Source of the DNA: Candidatus Rokuibacteriota bacterium
GTDB taxonomy: Bacteria; Methylomirabilota; Methylomirabilia; Rokubacteriales; CSP1-6
Direction of reading: 5' to 3'
DNA length: 8,326 bases
Assembly: GCA_003220195.1 (NCBI GenBank)
Contig: QHRT01000451.1
Coordinates: 5,240 to 13,565, forward strand
This document shows positions 6,734-8,326 of the stretch, in pieces. The notes below the pieces were generated by a model. It had not been told where the DNA came from, ran no database searches, and was given only the letters and a program-made list of their open reading frames with translations. Positions within the stretch are counted from its first letter, which is position 1; every line of letters begins with the position of its first letter. Made by a program: the position numbers and the translations under genes.

Positions 6734-7026
6734 GCCTGGATTTCGTCGTCGGTGAAGCCCTTGGCGATGCGATCCATCACGGCGCCGGGTCTCGTCCCGG
6801 AGCGGAAATCCTGCATCGCCTTGACGATGGCCGCCTTGTCGAGCCCCGAGAGCCGGACCACCGGCGACGCCACGCCGGGCCTGGCCGGGTGGCATCCGGT
6901 GCAAGACGCGGCGCCGGCGGGCGGCTCCGCCGATGCGTCAGCTGCCGCCGCGGCGATCACGACGAATCCGATCAGCAAAGACTTTGCTCGCGATCTACGA
7001 CTGCTTCGGAGATCCGCCACGCTCAC
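6667..7026 (-). CDS. fccA: small c-type cytochrome, FccA/SoxE-like subunit, 3' end replaced
   Basis: A class I cytochrome c that would take electrons from FccB. GTG 7026 has a near-perfect AAAGGAGG 7 nt upstream. The product opens with a basic segment and a hydrophobic signal helix (SLLIGFVVIAAAAADASA, residues 16-33). Next come ASCTGCHPARPG with the heme motif at 42-46, VVRLSGLDKAAIVKAMQDFR, GTRPGAVMDRIAKGFTDDEIQAI with Met84 the probable heme ligand, and then an arginine-rich tail of 20 residues to the stop at 6667. Homologues typically continue after DDEIQAI with a short helix such as AAWLAAQ and stop. Here the frame instead runs into the fccB-coding region in the wrong frame, so the true cytochrome end (after position 6730) is missing. 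The gene is the first of the fcc-sox run and lies 126 nt after the molybdenum hydroxylase. Confidence 0.82.
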   Translation of the reverse strand: MSVADLRSSRRSRAKSLLIGFVVIAAAAADASAEPPAGAASCTGCHPARPGVASPVVRLSGLDKAAIVKAMQDFRSGTRPGAVMDRIAKGFTDDEIQAIRRSRCARPRRSRSEPRRASW

Positions 7027-7033
7027 GAGTCGG

Positions 7034-7041
7034 CCTCCTTT
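7034..7041 (-). promoter_or_regulatory. strong ribosome-binding site of fccA
   Basis: On the minus strand AAAGGAGG ends 7 nt before GTG 7026. This is the best Shine-Dalgarno match in the window. It fixes the otherwise unclear GTG start of the cytochrome and suggests efficient, independent translation of the first gene of the fcc-sox run. Confidence 0.8.
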
Positions 7042-7096
7042 CGAGCTTCACAGGCTCTCGTTCGGAGTATTTCGCCAGCGGGGGACCACGCATGAC

Positions 7097-7128
7097 CGGC
7101 GGGTGGCGCCGCCCGGCGTCACCCGCCG
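7097..7128. terminator. long GC-rich hairpin after the molybdenum hydroxylase gene, possible terminator or processing site
   Basis: Arms GGCGGGTG (7098-7105) and CACCCGCC (7120-7127) are perfect complements, extended outward by C7097-G7128. Inside, CGCC (7107-7110) pairs with GGCG (7115-7118) around a four-base loop. The single opposed pair between the two stems is G-T on the plus strand and A-C on the minus strand. The hairpin starts about 25 nt beyond the hydroxylase stop codon. No U-rich tail follows on the minus strand, so it is not a classical intrinsic terminator. It could reduce read-through into fccA or protect the hydroxylase mRNA 3' end. Confidence 0.5.
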
Positions 7129-7152
7129 CCGCGCGTGAAATCCTTGCGGTTC

Positions 7153-8326
7153 CTACACCAGGGTGAACCCGTGGTGCTTCAGCGGGAACGTTCGGAAGCG
7201 CTTGCCGGTCGCTGCGGAAATCGCGTTGAGCACCGCCGGCGCCGCCACGCAGATCGTCGGCTCGCCGACACCGCCCCAGAATCCGCCCGACGGCATGACG
7301 ATCGATTCGACCTTCGGCATCTGGGCGATCCGCATGGAGTCGTAGGTGCTGAAGTTCTCCTGCTCGATCCGGCCGTCCTTCACCGTGCACTCCTGCATGA
7401 ACAGCGCGGACAGCCCGTAGACGAACGATCCTGCCACCTGACGCTCGATCTGCGCGGGGTTGACGGCGTAGCCGCAGTCGGTCGCGCCGACGATGCGATG
7501 GACCTTCACCTTGTTGCCGTCGGCGACCGAGACTTCGGCGCACGCCGCGACGTAGCTGCCGAACGTCCGGAAGTGCGCGAGTCCTCGATGGACACCCTTC
7601 GGCGCGGACTTGCCCCAGCCGCCCTTGTCCGCGACGGCGTTGAGCACCGCGAGCGACTGCGGATGATCCTTCATCATCGCGCGCCGGAACTCGAGCGCGT
7701 CCTTGCCGGCGGCCTGCGCCAGCTCGTCCACGAAGCACTCGAGGAAGATCGCGTTCTGGTTGATGTTGACGCCCCGCCAGAAGCCGGGCGGGACGTGCGT
7801 GTTCCGCATGGCGTGATCGATGAGCAAGTTCGGCACGGTGTACTCGAACGAGTGCTCGCCGGTCGGCCAGTATCCCTGGAACGTGAGCGCGTCTTTCCCG
7901 TTCTGGAGGTTCTGCGGGAACACGGACGCGAGGATCGACTGGCCCGAGAGCCGGATGTGCAGGCCGACGAGATTGCCGCCGGCATCGAGCCCGCCCGTCA
8001 TCTTCGCCATCATCACCGGGTGGTAGCGGCCGTGCGTCATGTCCTCTTCGCGCGACCAGAGCAGCTTCACCGGCGTGCCGGGAATCTGCTTCGCGATCTG
8101 CACGGCCTGCGTCACGTAGTCGTGGAAGGCGCCGCGCCGCCCGAATCCGCCGCCGAGGTGGATCTTGTAGACCTCGCACTTGTCGGCGGGCAACCCGGCG
8201 GCCGCCACCGTCGCGGCGAACGCAGCCTCACCATTCTGCGTCGGCACCCACACCTCGCACCGATCCGGCATGAACTTCGCCGTCGCGTTCATCGGCTCCA
8301 TCGGCGCGTGGTTCTGGAACGGGTAG
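7153..8326 (-). CDS. xanthine dehydrogenase-family molybdopterin-binding subunit (isoquinoline 1-oxidoreductase beta-like), partial
   Basis: The frame is open to the right edge and gives 390 residues of the C-terminal, molybdenum-binding half of the large subunit. It begins YPFQNHAPMEPMNATA, a family-typical stretch, so the ATG at 8301 is internal and not the start. HLGGGFGRRG at about residues 56-65 is the molybdopterin-contact motif, followed by VKLLWSREEDMTHGRYHP. FWRGVNINQNAIFLECFVDELAQAAGKD, read as FWRGVNINQNAIFLE and CFVDELAQAAGKD, matches the IorB-type branch. GGVGEPTICVAAPAVLNAI near the end carries the probable catalytic glutamate (about residue 355). Such enzymes hydroxylate aldehydes or N-heterocycles with water, with electrons leaving through an iron-sulfur subunit expected further right. 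Substrate and cellular location are unknown. It is on the same strand as fcc-sox but separated by 126 nt and a hairpin, so joint regulation is uncertain. Confidence 0.88.
   Translation of the reverse strand, partial: YPFQNHAPMEPMNATAKFMPDRCEVWVPTQNGEAAFAATVAAAGLPADKCEVYKIHLGGGFGRRGAFHDYVTQAVQIAKQIPGTPVKLLWSREEDMTHGRYHPVMMAKMTGGLDAGGNLVGLHIRLSGQSILASVFPQNLQNGKDALTFQGYWPTGEHSFEYTVPNLLIDHAMRNTHVPPGFWRGVNINQNAIFLECFVDELAQAAGKDALEFRRAMMKDHPQSLAVLNAVADKGGWGKSAPKGVHRGLAHFRTFGSYVAACAEVSVADGNKVKVHRIVGATDCGYAVNPAQIERQVAGSFVYGLSALFMQECTVKDGRIEQENFSTYDSMRIAQMPKVESIVMPSGGFWGGVGEPTICVAAPAVLNAISAATGKRFRTFPLKHHGFTLV

Noticed and set aside
5834..7138. Long plus-strand open frame of 434 codons opposite fccA and fccB
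   Set aside because: Its translation is Arg/Ala/Gly/His-rich without motifs, as expected for the antisense of GC-rich genes; the minus-strand frames carry clear FccA and FccB motifs.
1..8326. CRISPR arrays, tRNA or rRNA genes, insertion sequences, phage genes
   Set aside because: No regularly spaced repeats, no transposase or integrase motifs, and no tRNA-like or rRNA-like sequence were seen. Nearly all of the window is accounted for by the genes listed.

Overview
GC-rich bacterial DNA (roughly two thirds G+C by eye) with tightly packed genes and short intergenic gaps. Product types (an LLM-class oxidoreductase resembling F420-dependent families, a small retropepsin-like protease, a DUF4337-like membrane protein, an FccAB-type sulfide dehydrogenase and a Sox cluster) fit an uncultivated soil or sediment bacterium. 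A Rokubacteria/Methylomirabilota-like or proteobacterial source is possible, but this is inference and no rRNA marker is present.

Layout. Positions 1-132 (+) are the C-terminal end of an M23 peptidase. It converges on an acyl-CoA dehydrogenase-fold gene on the minus strand (161-1368) that is readable only across a one-base frameshift near 1050-1065. A 175-bp divergent gap then leads to three plus-strand genes: an LLM-class oxidoreductase (1544-2425), a DUF4337-like three-helix membrane protein (2453-3046) and a single-domain retropepsin-like aspartyl protease (about 3110-3463). The last converges, 9 nt apart, on the sulfur-oxidation block.

The remainder (3473-8326) lies entirely on the minus strand. 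In transcription order: the catalytic subunit of a xanthine dehydrogenase-family molybdenum hydroxylase (open at the right edge), a strong intergenic hairpin, a small c-type cytochrome (fccA-like), a flavocytochrome c sulfide dehydrogenase flavoprotein (fccB/soxF-like), then soxX, soxY, soxZ and soxA. The genes from fccB to soxZ touch, overlap or are nearly contiguous, so this is very probably one operon. Family knowledge suggests that SoxYZ carries the sulfur substrate, SoxXA attaches thiosulfate to the SoxY cysteine, and FccAB oxidises sulfide or sulfane sulfur and passes electrons to cytochrome c. SoxB and SoxCD are not in the window, and soxA is the last gene of the run.

The unusual points are molecular. 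The fccA/fccB junction appears to have lost the fccA 3' end and the fccB start and signal-peptide coding region. SoxA has only one CxxCH motif and appears short where heme 1 would lie. SoxY ends in AACLEDAP instead of the canonical GGCGG arm. The acyl-CoA dehydrogenase-like gene is frameshifted. Two of these could be sequence or assembly errors, and I flag them as such. I see no clearly new multi-gene system; the best candidate for novelty is this variant fcc-sox cluster with a molybdenum hydroxylase beside it.
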